Positions 9,494-22,209 of a stretch of DNA of 64,000 nt are shown piece by piece; position 1 is the first letter of the stretch; each line of letters starts with the position of its first letter. A program made the position numbers and the translations under genes. Origin of the DNA: Glycine soja (lineage: Eukaryota > Streptophyta > Magnoliopsida > Fabales > Fabaceae); NCBI RefSeq assembly GCF_004193775.1, contig NC_041003.1:42599611-42663610 (forward strand). Direction: 5' to 3'. Below the pieces are notes generated by a model. The model had not been told where the DNA came from and did no database searches. It saw only the letters and a list, made by a program, of their open reading frames with translations.

Positions 9494-12400
9494 CTGTCAC
9501 TTTTGGCACTCTTTGACTTAACCTCTTTTTCACCTGAAATTGCACATATTTCACCATTAAATCCAATGGACATATTCTAGAGACAACTTTATCCATAAAA
9601 CAAAATTTATTTACAAAAAATCACTACAAAATAACCAAAAATTGGGGAACTATACAAGTTTTGGAAAATGATTTCTATACAAAAGTTAGTCGTATAAGGC
9701 GACTAACATTATACAATATGTTGAATCAGAGGATGAAACTACAAAGCCAAAAAACAAATATCCAAAGTTCAGGAAAGAGAACGTGTGCAAGGATTTTAAA
9801 TGAAAATTAGGAATGCAATTTACCTCTTTGAAAGATTTCAAAGAAGGCATAATGGAGTTTTCTGTGTTGAATAATTATCAAGTAAACTTTCCCAAAAATG
9901 ATCATTTAAGGTTTAGGGCAATGTGCAAGACTAAGGAGTGTCCATTTCATGCATTTGTATCAAAAGTGGGAGAAAAATTTACCTTTTGATTGAAGACCTT
10001 GGAACTGAAGCACACATGTGCTAGAGTATGTTACAACAAAAAAACTAAAACAAGATGAGTTGTAAAGGTTCTAGTTGACAAATTTAGAACAAGTGAAAGG
10101 TTCACATTGACACATATTATTCAAGAGATAAAGCCCACTTATGGTATTGGAATAACTAGATCTTGTGCAATCACTACTAGGAAAATAACATCCGAACAAA
10201 TTGAAGGTAATGCAATGAAGCAATACTCATTACTTAAGAGGTACAATGATGAAGTCAGATCTAGAAATGAAAATAATACATTTAAGATTTATGTAAACAA
10301 ACCTATTCTTACGATGCCGCCATTATTTTGGTCCATTTATATGTGTTTGACTGCTTGCAAAAAAGGATTTGTAGAAGGTTGCAAACCTTTCATTGGGGTA
10401 GATGGTTGTCACCATGGACCAAATATGGTGGACAGTTGCTTGTAGCTGTGGCCAGAGATGCTAATGATCAATATTTTCCATTAGCCTTTGCTGTTGTGGA
10501 AATTGAAACCAAAGAGAGTTGGAAATGGTTTTTGACACTGCTATTTGGTGACATTGGAGACCTTGAGACCAACAGATGGGTGCTTATTTCTGACAGACAA
10601 AAGGTAAGTTAGTGTTCATTATTGACTGCAATTATATTATTCTTATTTTTTGTTTTAATGTTGTACAATGTTACATAGGGACTGATTAATGCATTTGAGG
10701 AATTAGATGACAAAATTGAACATAGGTTTTACCTTAGGCATATGTATGAAAATTTCAAAAAAATATTTAGAGGAGAAGTTGTGCCTAGGGACTTGGTGAT
10801 GACTGTTTCAAAAGCTACATATATGGAGGCATAGAAGAGAAAATGAACCAGATCAAAGAGATCAACAACAAGGCATGAGTGGCTCACTACCGAATTCCTT
10901 AAGAAGACATGGTGTAAGCATGCTTTTAGTGTGTACTCTAAGTGTGATGTTGTTATGAATAACTTGTGTGAGTGTTTTAATAGTGTCATTCTACTAGTAA
11001 GAGATAAGCCAAAAATTGCTATGCTTGATTGGATTAGGACTTATTTGATGACTAGATTCAATTTTATAAGGGAGAAAATGAGTAATTTTGAGGGAAACCT
11101 GATTCCCAGACCTATGAAAAGGTTAGATTGGGAGGTTGAAAAGGCTAAAAGTTGGTTTATTGAGCATGTTGGAGAATTTTTGTTTAAGGTAACACATACA
11201 TTGTTCACAAAGAAGTTCATTTTGAATCTAACAACTAGGAATTGTTCTTGTAATTTTCGGGAATTGGTTGGGATACCTTGTAGGCATGTTGTTTCAGCAA
11301 TATAGTATAATAGGGAGAAATCGGTTAATTATGTTGATGCCTACTATCACATACAATCATATGTTAAAAGTTATAGTCAGACAATGAGTCCTATTAATGG
11401 TGAAAACAGATGGCCAAAGGAAACTGTTGACCCTATTATGCCTCTTAATTACAAAGTTAAGCTTGGAAGACCAAAAAAATTGAGCCATATAAAGATCCAA
11501 GACTAACTAAAATGAGGAGAGAAAATACCAAGAATAAGTGAAAAAGGTGCCAAAAATATGGACACAATACTAGGACTTGCGAAGAACAACCACAAGGGGT
11601 TGCATCTAAAGTGTCAAATGTTGGATCTCAAGTTCCAACAAAAGCATAAGAGGCTAGATCTGAAGTCCTAATTGTTGGATCTCAAGTCCCAACAAAAGCA
11701 CATGTTGCATGTGGCATACCTACACAAGGATCACAAGTTGGGAGTAAGTCTACAAAGCATCAAAGCCAGACAATGCCAAGGGCAGCTACTCAGCCTGCGA
11801 AATCAAAGCCAGCTATTGAAGGAAAACAAAATCAACCATCAAACAAGGTATTTCAAAATCAGTCATTAATTGGTTTATATATTTGGTGCTTCTAGAAATT
11901 GGTTTGAACTAGTTTTAACATTATAAATTGGTTTACTTGAAACAGGCAAAGGAAATTTGAAAATCTGCTACTCATGACAAAAAAACAACAATGAAAAAGG
12001 CATATCTTTAATGGTACTTGTGATCCTAGCTTTTGTAAGAAATTAAGTCTTGGGAAATTACTAACAAATATGATGTTGGGTGATAAAAAAGTTGTTTTAT
12101 GAATTGCATGACAAATCTGAAATAATTTGGTAACTTATGCTTACTTCCATGTTTGTGCAGGTTATTGAAGAGAAGAAAAAAGGTGGAAATATGGAGAGAG
12201 TTGGTGGTTCTGTTACTGCCTCATCTCATATGAATGACAATCAAATTGGTTGATTGATATGTGGGCAATTCTACACAAGTTTTTTTTTGGGAATGTATAA
12301 AGGGAATCTTATGTTAGTGCTGCATTTGGTTGTATTCACTGGGGTCTTTTTTTGGGTTAAATATAGTATTGGAATCTTATGTGTAGTCTTTTGATGGATA

Positions 12401-13560
12401 CCCAAAATCAAAACACTATTATATTTTGCTTTTTGACTAGAAAATTGCATATTATATTATGTAATGGGATTATTATCAATGTTAAAGTTTGTTTGCAATG
12501 ATTTAATATAGCAAATTACTTTGTCCAACTAATTTTGTTGAATATAAATGAATACATGGATAAATGCTATTAATTTTCTCCAACTTACTTTCTCATACTC
12601 AAGTAGGTAGGGAACTTTTAATTTATTTACAACAACTTCTGAAACTTGCAAGTGCAACTAATTTAACCAATTGTTTCATTACTTTAATGGGAAAAATCAT
12701 TTGTTTTTTAATGTTCAAATTGCTAAATTTCAATATGAGAATGAAATTTGAATTGAAACATTAAATTGAAATTGTTTACGAGATTACATTAAATTGAAAC
12801 ACTAACATGATTTGTTTGTTACAAACACATTACATTTATACACTAACATCATCACAAAAGCAACTAACATTCCTAACTTTATGACAAAAGCAACACTAAT
12901 ATCGTTTGCGCCAGCAACACAGTGACATTAACCCCCTTACACCAACCCATTAACACTTAACATTGGCACTTCAAAAGAAAAATTAGAACCATGGCCAATA
13001 ACTTTGAGCAACCCATGACCAAAACATCAATCAACATGTATAGAAAGTTTCTTTTGCAGTTTGTTATTCTTCCTTTCAGTCTCCTCTAATTGCTACAAAT
13101 GCTGATGCTTTATTTTTTGTTCACTCCTTTGAAATGTGCCTTGTATTGCATCAAAAGGTTAAATGTGTAAAGGTAATGGGGCATTTAAGAAAGGCTACCA
13201 AAATGAAAGCAAAGACACTAAGAATTTAATTCTTAGTGAGCAACTGGGTGGTTGGTTGCTCATTGTTGGGGCAGAGGTGGAAGTACACCTCGGTGAAAAA
13301 TAAAAAACGAGCCTCATTTTCATCACCTTCTATGTTCAACATTCATAGAAGCACTTTTTAACACCTACTACAAATGACAATGTCTACCACCTTCCATCAC
13401 TTGCTCTATCACGACCTTCATAGCTTCCAGATCTTTCCATGGCAAAAAGAAGAAGCATCGTGGGTAACCAAATGCCAAGGTTTTTAGTGTACACGAAAAA
13501 AAGACAATAATGATGTGGGAAACAAAATACATGTGTCTATTCTTTAGCGAGATAGTCTGA

Positions 13561-13710
13561 CAACACGTAGGATCGATTTTTACCATACCTAACTTCGGGC
13601 CAAAAGATCACATATTTTGGTTTTACAAGAATAAAAAACAGATAAAATATTTTATAGGGATGAAAAATAAACATTACCAATTTTGTAGGGACTAAAAACA
13701 TATTTTTGCC
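13561..13710. repeat. Right terminal inverted repeat of the MULE
   Basis: Inverse partner of 6702-6851. The outermost bases are TTTTTGCC and are followed by A-rich flank. Confidence 0.8.
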
Positions 13711-13719
13711 AAAATAAAA

Positions 13720-15600
13720 TTATTAAATGAGATTCATGTAACTTTTTTAACAGTAAATTATTAAATTCCATCCGAAGTTAGGTGTAATTTGATTCCATGG
13801 AATTCATATTGTCGCCTTCCATAGGAAAATGCATAATACGTGAGCCTTTGTGGTTTACATTTTTCATACACACCATAGTTGTTCTCCACCAGAGACTCCC
13901 ACGTAATAAAAAGGCATGGAGGCTCCCATAACTAAAGTCTTTCAATGGATATTCTCTGAAGATAACTAAAACTAACAACTCTCAGCCACTTCAGATGCTT
14001 CCATGCCACACATCGCTAATACAACTCTAAATCACAAAGTTCAAGATAGAACCATTGGCATTCTGTCTTTTAATGACATTTATGATATGGAATAGAATTA
14101 GATTGGGTTATTTGTGTTTTCAATTTTTCATAATGAATATCTCGAAGAATCTGTCTAACTTAAATATTTCAAGTTTTAAAATTATAACTATTCTATTTTT
14201 TTTTTCATTTTAGTCATTATAAATTGTGTTTGTTTTAATTTTTATTCTTAAAACACTAAAATGGTTTAAACAGTAAGAAAATACTATAAACCATGGAAAA
14301 AACGTTATCTAAAATGCTTTAAAGAAAAAAAAAATAAAACAAACGCACCTTACAAGAATCAAAATGTTTTTTTTTTGCAAGGACGAAAATGAAAAAAAAG
14401 ACTAAATTATAGAGATGAAAAATATATTTAAACCTAATAAAAATTATATAATAATTTGTGAAACTTCTTAACTTAAATATACAATTATTGAGAATTTACG
14501 AAAATAACATGTTCCTTTGCCTTTCCTAAAAAAAAAAACATGTTCCTATGCCGGCAAGGAGTTGGATATGCTATAAAAGAATTTGCTTTAAAGAAATTTT
14601 TGTAGCTTTTACGCTACATATTTTTCAAATCTCAGATATTTCAAAGAACACTTTATTATTGGAAATAAGCACTCAACAACAAAATCATTACTTCTTTTAA
14701 ATAAAAATTCAAGTTGATGAGATACAAATTTCTTCTAATAGTAAAACTGTAAAATAAAGCATGAGATAAAAATTTAGTGATAATTTACTTGAAGAAAAGT
14801 AATTGGTACTACTTATATTAATAAAATGCATATATTTTTTTATAGCCTATTAGTTAAGAACTCCACAATTAAATATGCTTAATTTGGAGTAGTTATAAAA
14901 TGGATAACCTGTTAAGAAATTTTCTAGAAAGTATATGAGTGAAAACCAAACATGTTTAAAAAATCTTATGTTGATTTATGGAGAATAAAGAATTGAATAA
15001 AGAAAATCTATTCACAAATCCTTTTCAAAACAAAAACATTATAGGCACAACAGCAACAAAACAAAGGGTGTTCGTTGGAACAAGACAACTTTGTCATAAA
15101 GAGTATATGACGATGCAAAACAGTATTTACAAATCCAAAAACTTTTGTTCTAAAAAGTAACCTTTAAAAACATTAAACTTATAAAATAAACCAAAAAATC
15201 TACAAAATGGTTTAAATCGTCTAAATTAATAACCTGATTAGTCCCCCAAACAGCTAGTCAGTCTAATCTGATTCAAATTTTAAAACTGTCATAACCATAA
15301 ATTTAAAAAAGGATGAGGTCTCAAATTGGTTCTTGGTGCAGTAGTCCCCATCAGCAAAATAAATAAAGGAATGGGAGGTAAACTAGATAAGTAAATAATT
15401 CAATAAGGTCACATAGGATACCTGCATCAATAAATAAAGATACGTGGAGAAGATGAAAGTGATATTGAACTCTTATTCTGTTCATTCTCATCACAGCTCC
15501 TAGACAGGATCAATTTGATTTAATTCACTCTACCATTACTCTGGCAAACATAGGAAGTACATGCTTATAATATACTTGGATAAAATGGAAAGACAGTGTC
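13720..15600. other. AT-rich intergenic stretch with a degenerate MITE
   Basis: No supported gene. It contains a decayed relative of the 16334-16624 element at about 14190-14440. The remainder runs toward the 3' end of the phosphatase gene without a recognisable feature. Confidence 0.45.
14190..14440. repeat. Degenerate MITE, same family as 16334-16624
   Basis: The right half (AAGGACGAAAATGAAAAAAA, then ACTAAATTATAGAGATGAAA and AATATATTTAAACCT) matches the right half of the 16334-16624 element closely. The left half is only partly recognisable. Confidence 0.5.
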
Positions 15601-15892
15601 AATTGTTCATACATGAATGTGGAAGTAGCTAAACTTGGTATAATCATTGTTGACATCCTTTTTATCATCTTAAAAATTGGCACCTACATATGTTACCAAT
15701 CTACTTTAAGCCACTAAAAAGGAATTTTGAAACTGCTCCTACGGATTAGTTTGTTCGGGTAAAACAAAATATTGAACACTTGCCTGTAAATGCAATTAAG
15801 AAATAACCCTATTATACCAATGAAAATTCCAATATACGACCAATGATCACGAAGAGGAGCTATTATTTGGTAAGGATAATCCCTGAATGGTT

Positions 15893-18800
15893 TTAGTCAG
15901 CAGCTTCACTGGGAACATCGGGGCCACGAGGAATCTTGCCAGGATAGTTGGTAGTTGATTCACTTGATCCAATCATACTGCAGATATAATAAAGCTCAAA
16001 TGAATTTTCTGCATAACATTGAATATAAGTTGTGTTCTGAAAGTGCAAAATGCTCACCCTCTATCAATGATGACGATTGAACGCAGCTCACAATTAGCAA
16101 AGCTGTAGAACAAAATTTTGTCAATTAGTCTTATGAAAGAGTAAGACAACAATTAGTTTATAGTTAACACATTTACACCATATTATTATTACATATAAGA
16201 GTTTTTCCTGAACATCCAAAGTCTTTCGATTTGTTTCCATTTTTTCTAGGCAACAAAATAATATTCTGTAAGGGTAAAGTTAATTGTCAATTAACTTCGC
16301 GATGAAGTTAGAAAATTCCAGTTAAATAATAAAGGTTTAAATATATTTTTGGTCTTTGCAATTCAGTGTTTTTTTCACTTTCATCCTTTTAAAATTTTAT
16401 TTTTCATTTTAGTCTTTTTGTTTTTGGTCCTTAAAGTGTTTTATATAACATTTTTTTTACGGTTCAAAACACTTTTTTTTCTGTTCAAAATACTGTTTAA
16501 AACACTTTTAAGAACGAAAAATAAAATAAACACATTTTACAAAGATTAAACCAAAAAAATAATTTACATGGATGAAAATGAAAAAAAAATATTAAATTAT
16601 AGAGACAAAAAATATATTTAAGCTAATAATAAATGTAGAAGAAAAGGATACAAATGAAGATCTGTTAAGATATCAGAAGTTACCAGGTATATGAGTACTT
16701 TATTTGAATTATTGTAAAAGAACATAAGATGAAGTCATGCAGGTTCTTTTTTTTTTTTTTTTTTATTTCCTACCTTTTCTTGAAGGATTGAGATTGATCC
16801 TTAGTGTTCCGGAGACATTTACAAAAAGCAGCTTTTGAGGCTGGTTAAGTTCAAATATAAATACTAAGAATCTTATTATTTATTATTTCAAGCATATATA
16901 AAAGCCAGAGTATGCTGTTCATCAATTAGACAGGGCAATCTTTCAGGAGAAAGACTTACTGTGTGCATATTTCACTCTTTATATCTGGGTGGCAATCATT
17001 TCCAAAAGCACGGAGCGTATTAAACAGAAAACTGCTGTGGGTAACAACTGCTATCTCCTTCTCTTCACGTGTCCACAACCTAGACCAACAACAATATTTG
17101 GGGAAAAGATGTCAGATCTTTGGCTGTAGCCATTCTGCCACTAGATAACACTTGCAAGGAATTGTCTAGAACATATTCAAGCTGAAGAATTTAAGAATCA
17201 TCTAAAAAGTGTATTGTGGCATTATTGTCAAATTCACACCTTCCAACATTCTTTAGAATCTAAAGCCACAGAAACTGGAAATCAGTGCTTCAAATGCAAT
17301 GCAAAAACACCGGCAAAAATATGCACAAAAACTTGAAGTGATTCAATCCATTAAAGTTTTTTTCTTATTCTTTTTGAACTTCAATTATGTAAATATGAAG
17401 CTTAGTTTTCAGTATGCTCATGCCTTTTTGGCTATGCCTACTTTTTTGTTCAACATGATTATTTTTCCTGTTAAATATGCATAGTCATTGGCAAGAAACA
17501 TAGATAATATTATTTAATCACACTCACCATTCCAAAAACTTCAGGCCCCTAGCAGAAACTTCATCTGTCTTCTCTCTGACATCAGATTCCCATAAAATGT
17601 CCTCGTCACTTTCAATCTAAAACAGATTTTATAGTAAGCATGAATCTCATTCAACCAAATTCTGATTATCTTCTGGCAACCAGTGCAACAGAATAAACTT
17701 TATTGTAGTAGTGGCTAGACCATTATGAGATTACAATAAAAAGATCACTCACTTACAAGTGAAAAATCAATTGCTGGAAACATATTCCGGTACTCGCTAA
17801 TGGTTCTTCTCTTATCACAAGGATGAACTCCCTGCATTACAAAAACAAAGCATTATTTAAAACATATTGATTTTTATAGCTAATGAAATTTAAAACTATA
17901 GGAGGGAGGTATTTCAAAGTTTTTTTCCTCCTCATCTGTGTTTAATCTTGTTACTAGCTACAAGTCCATTGGCCACATACATACATACAGAAACAAGTAG
18001 CCTCCAATAATTGTTTAGTGAAGAGAAAGGGATATTGAAAAAGTTTCTGCATTGCAAACTGCAAATTATAAAATAATTCAAAGAAGCCATACCCACCGCA
18101 TACTCCAATGCACCAACCAACTTTGGACAGTTTAAAAAGATTCAGGAAACCCAGTTAAAGATATAATAATCAGAAGTTACATAAGAATGAACAATACTGT
18201 GCGGCGTTTAGACTTTGAACTGGCAAGTATGATCTTATAGCCATTCTAAACCTCAGAAAGCTGATATAATGATTTTAAATTAATTCAGTCAAGGTCACAG
18301 ACAGTAAATGCACAAAAGATGAGACTGGCAGACATGATTTTTATCAGTTTACTTGAGCAGTGTTAAAGCTCAAGATGACAGGGTCAATGGTCTAGAAGCC
18401 ATATTGTAACATAGGTAGTTTATCTGTATATTTCCAAAATGCAGATGCTGTGCCATCTTGACAATTTTAGGAACCAGGAGAATTTAAGAAACCAAGGGAA
18501 TGATTGATGTAAATTTAGTTGATTCAATCATCTAAACTCCAAAACAAGACAATACTTATCATGTGGCATTTGTCATCATCATTACAAAATTACGTACTAT
18601 TTGCTCTCGGCAAAGCTCCACAGCTATGAATGGAGGGCAGTTCATACTAGAAACTGCAGGATGATCACTGTGTCCGACATTTTCCGTCATCAGAGGTGGC
18701 TCACCAATCCCATCAGTGTATGCTTCACCACCAAAGACTCCAACTGCTGTTTGCATGGTCCTGTGATGTAATAATTATCAATTTCAATGATCGATAGCTT

Positions 18801-20852
18801 CAAAAGACATATGGATTCTTATTTTCTCACTAAATGAAAGACATTTAAAAATGATTTCTTCACACATACCATCAATATCATAATTCATAAGATCAAGTTC
18901 AAATAATTCCTATCACCAACTAAAAGGTCAGATTCTATCTCATTATCAATACTTAATAATCCACACATTAAACATAAAAATATATGGTTGATATTATTTC
19001 CAACTTTTCTTCCTTTTTCAAAATTTAAAAGAATATTTTAGAAACCACTTCCTAAAAGCCATAGTGTGTTTGTGATTTAAACTATAGTACTTGAAAGACA
19101 TTCCAATAACAAGAGTAGAGAAATAAATACATGCATCAATAGACCAGCAGACACAAAATGTTGAAATTCAAAAACTAATTTCAGATAGTTTCCCCAATTG
19201 TCCGAATATTTGTGTTCTATAGGTTTCAAGTCAAGGGTCATAAAAGATGTTGCAGGAGAAATCATAACAATCAGTTCATCCATGAACAATCAATAAGACA
19301 TTTAAGTTTTTACAAACATCCTAATGTTCAGTCATTCTAGCCAATTTCTGGTGTTTTATCCACAGTGATCAGATGCCGCCCTATCTGGTCCCATCTTTGT
19401 GAAGGACTTTTCAGCCATTTCATAAATGTGTGTACTAGTGAGAATAATACATAACACATTCTTTGCACTTGCATTACCAATAAATATCATTGTCAGGTAT
19501 GGCTCGTTATGCATTGCAAACTTGCTCAGATATACATTTTTAATAAGTCAGTAAAAGAAATTGACTCAAAGTGAGACTTGATTCTGATACATGTCTTGGC
19601 AAAATTCCAAATAACAATGAAATTATACCTTAATAAGGGGGAAATGACAACAAGTTCAATATTTTTGGAAAGTCCACTTGCCTTCACGTGCTTTCGCAGA
19701 TTATTAACCTGTCACAGAGCAACAAAACACAAGCATTCCAACATGACATTTAAAGCACAGAAAAATTGATCAAGGAAAGAACTAGCCAACTAGGTAGAGA
19801 TAGATCTATGCTACAAGATTGTTATTGACTCATTGATTTCTTTGATGAGAAATCAAATTATTGAATACCAGGGCAGAATACCTATACCAATCTCTACAGA
19901 AAGTCTGAAATTTGAAATATTTATCATGATAATTGTGATCACTTTGAGGAGTAATTTCACGTAACATAAAATCCATCCAGAAATACATGGCATTCAGGTA
20001 AATCTGACTAGCAATTACCTGTTCCCAGCCGAGAGAGGTTAGGTGTGCATCAAAAAACTCATAAGAATTGTATGCATCATGGTTTTTCTCTCCTGCTACA
20101 TTATGAACTCCTTGCGCATGCCTAACCTGCATACAAATTTGTACAAGACATTAATGCTATAAAAAGTAATGCAGATAATGAATGATCTCAAGAATCAGAA
20201 TACAACATGCACAACACATAAGCTATGAATTTCTGTACAATGTAGAACTGAAATACCAAGTTTATGAGATTTAGTCCGTCTCAACTGATTTCCATGCACT
20301 TCCTAATCTTTTTGAAAAATCACACAAGTATGTATGTATGATAAGGAAAAGTAAGCATTAAAAAACTGGAATGGGTCAGTTGGTTTGACTAGAAAATCTG
20401 TGAATTGAGTAGGTCAGGGATTCAAATAACTTAGAATGAGGAGTGAAAATTCAGTGAAGACCCAGTTAAAAACTGATGACAAAAAATTAATTTGAACCCC
20501 TTTGTTTTAATTTTATTTATTTATTTATTTAAAAGTATATATGTATGAATTGATGTTATCAGCCCTTGAAGGAGTGAAAATTCAGTGAAGACCCAGTTAA
20601 AAATTGATGACAAAAAATTAATTTGAACCCCTTTTTTTAATTTTATTTATTTATTTAAAAGTATATATGTATGAATTGATGTTATCAGCCCTTGAGTAGA
20701 TGAGTAAACCATAAACCAGTGCCTTCACTAGTTTGATTTTTAAAACATAGAGATGAACACAAATATGCTTCAAGGATAAAATTGCCACAAACCAGGTGAA
20801 CAGTTTTGCAACGGTGCAATGGATAGAGACTTTGACTTGCAGCAGCATCCAT
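15893..20852 (-). CDS. Phosphoglycerate-mutase-like histidine phosphatase
   Basis: Nine coding exons on the minus strand, all with GT-AG borders: 20852-20793, 20126-20019, 19708-19629, 18760-18598, 17831-17757, 17616-17528, 17079-16960, 16102-16058 and 15977-15893. They join without a frame error into 274 residues. The histidine-phosphatase signature VRHAQGVHNVAG is at 21-32 with the phospho-accepting His23; SPLLRTMQTA is at 79-88 with Arg83; VVTHSSF is at 203-209 with the second His206. This order and length fit the plant phosphoglycerate-mutase-like proteins (for example Arabidopsis At2g17280 type), which lack demonstrated glycolytic roles; the substrate is not known from sequence. No signal peptide or membrane segment is visible, so a soluble protein is expected. 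Exon 1 of the transcript is non-coding. Confidence 0.95.
16334..16624. mobile_element. MITE (MULE type) in an intron of the phosphatase gene
   Basis: Termini GGTTTAAATATATTTTTGGTC and, inverted, AGCTTAAATATATTTTTTGTC pair. The identical 9-bp sequence AATAATAAA flanks both sides (16325-16333 and 16625-16633), the duplication length of Mutator-like elements. 291 bp, non-coding, lying between the exons at 16102 and 16960. Confidence 0.8.
20440..20695. repeat. Tandem duplication (~130 bp, two copies) in an intron
   Basis: The segment starting GGAGTGAAAATTCAGTGAAG at 20440 is repeated directly from 20571, both ending in TTATCAGCCCTTGA. Copies differ by a few substitutions and by the length of a TTTA run. 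Located in the intron between the first two coding exons of the phosphatase gene. Confidence 0.9.
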
Positions 20853-22007
20853 ACCTGCAGACACATAAAAAGATAAAGCCAACAAGAATGTGTTATCAAT
20901 GAAGGTTTCACTAAACTTGATTTATGAAAAAGCGAAAAACTACACACCCTTGTGTTATTTAATAATAGACAAGCTAAATAGACAAAACAATCACACAAAT
21001 CAAGCATAGAAAAGTGGTCAATCAGCGTTTGTAGCAAAAGCTAGGAAGAGCTAACAGTTGAAACTTGCAAAACTATATACCCAAAAGTTGCAAGCAAACA
21101 CAATAGTATACAGGGGGGAAGGACCTTAGAACTTAAAAGCACAAGTTCTTTACTTGTTCAAGAAAAAAAGTATGGTTTTATATTACATCTCTACAGTGTA
21201 AACTCAGGTGGCTTTTTGGACTCAAAAAGGCGTGGACAATGGCCATATATGTTGAAAGTTAACCTTTTGCTTTTAAAAAAAAATATAAAAGAATGGAAGC
21301 AAGAAAGTTCAAATTGAAAACCATCTCACCAAACAATTATTTAGAAAAATTTAAGCTGTTAGGTGCCGACACATGTCTATAAGTAAGAGAATAAGAACAA
21401 AAGAAGTCGGCTATGCATACCACATTCAGCTATTAAACTGCATTAAAAATGAAATTCTCGTGGATATTATCAGAGATCCTTTTAAGAATTTATTCTAATG
21501 TCCTTTTGATGATAATTTAAATCATAAAACCATGCGATTTACACTTTTCAGTAGTGCCTCCGGTAGAGTTCTTTGCAATAAAAAAGGATAAGATAAAAAA
21601 ATTAAATTAAATTAACGAGGTGGATTTTGAAGAAAATCTGCAAACTCAAGGAATAAACGGATAAACTTAAAAGGCGATTCTGCTCCGTGCGTGTAAAAGC
21701 GCAAAGGAACGCTGTGAATCTCTGAAATCGGAACGGATAGACTAGAATATTGGAATTAGGAATCCGAATAAATCGGTTTGGTAATATAATTATTCTAGAT
21801 GCATCATATCATAACATCATAAAAAAGCAATTTGATTTGACGTGCATTAACGGAGGAACAATACCTAAAACAACTAGCACAAAAATTCTGGTGCGAGTGA
21901 GAAACAAAGTTGGACCGAATCAATAGAAATTAGAAAACGAATCCAAACGAGTGATACTGATAGGCATGCAAAACGATTGAAAACGACGCCGTTGGCATTT
22001 GACATAC

Positions 22008-22120
22008 CAGAACCAGAAGAAGAATCAATTGCGAGGAAGAGAGGGAGAAAGTGGAAGGAGAAGTAGAGAAGCGAAAAGAGCAGAGGAAGCGTAAGATTTG
22101 GTTTGGTGGGGACAAAATTG
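22008..22120 (-). promoter_or_regulatory. Non-coding first exon of the phosphatase gene
   Basis: A pyrimidine-rich leader on the minus strand ends at a strong donor (CTG|GTATGT at 22008/22007). The coding exon has an acceptor immediately before GTATGG (20855/20854). There is no ATG in the last about 80 bases of the leader, so translation would start at 20852. The 5' limit is approximate and the promoter should lie just beyond about 22.12 kb. Confidence 0.55.
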
Positions 22121-22209
22121 GAATTTAGAAAGTTTTGATTCGTGCTGAGTTCACATGGAAACGGTTGGTACTTGTTGACAGTTAACATCATTTGGAACAA
22201 TAGGAAACC

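Larger units (their letters stand above)
8170..9708. mobile_element. Solo LTR inserted in the MULE transposase gene
   Basis: The element begins TGTTGG and ends CTAACA, so its ends form the short inverted repeat TGTT/AACA. It is flanked by the identical 5-bp sequence TTATA at 8165-8169 and 9709-9713. The MULE coding sequence reads up to the left copy and resumes after the right one. No second LTR, internal domain or tract of retroelement protein is present, so this is a solo LTR left by recombination between two LTRs. At 1,539 bp it is a long LTR, which would suit a Ty3/gypsy element with large LTRs. A stem GTTAGTCG/CGACTAAC sits at its 3' end (9685-9707). Frames inside (for example 8929-9243) have no coding character. 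Confidence 0.85.
7485..12253 (+). pseudogene. Decayed MuDR-type transposase gene
   Basis: Successive blocks follow the usual MULE order. An N-terminal region from ATG 7485 already has in-frame stops near 7540 and 7805. A MuDR-type domain lies at about 9715-10090 with the HTCARV stretch. The MULE catalytic domain lies at about 10107-10612 with FIGVDGCH, YGGQLLVAVARDANDQYFPLAFAVVE in a shifted frame, and WVLISDRQK. A SWIM zinc finger (CSCNFRELVGIPCRHVV) lies at 11245-11303, a zinc knuckle (CQKYGHNTRTC) near 11550, and a last exon at about 12161-12253. A clean GT-AG intron is at 10604-10678. Breaks: solo LTR after 8169, stops near 9800, 9989, 10056, 10833 and 11304, and a one-base frameshift at about 10416-10430. 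The transposase cannot be made from this copy. Confidence 0.85.
6702..13710 (+). mobile_element. Mutator-like element (MULE) with long TIRs
   Basis: The first about 150 bases (6702-6851) are the inverse of the last about 150 (13561-13710). Shared blocks include GTTTTTAGT-CCTACAAAATTGG, AAAATATGTGAT-TTTTGGCCC and CGATCCTACGT. Between them lies a decayed MuDR-type transposase gene. The flanks AAAACAAAC (6693-6701) and AAAATAAAA (13711-13719) agree at 7 of 9 positions, a weak candidate for the 9-bp duplication MULEs make. The total of 7.0 kb includes a 1.54-kb solo LTR that inserted later, so the original element was about 5.5 kb. Reading direction is set by the transposase. Several stops and a frameshift make it non-autonomous now. 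Confidence 0.85.

Noticed and set aside
9683..9709. Helitron 3' end suggested by the GTTAGTCG/CGACTAAC hairpin
   Set aside because: There is no CTRR end or A-T insertion site; the TTATA duplication and TG...CA ends fit an LTR instead.
20340..20440. Second SINE candidate (GGGATTCAAAT on +)
   Set aside because: A and B box-like motifs are present, but I found no flanking duplication or defined 3' end, so the evidence is too thin.
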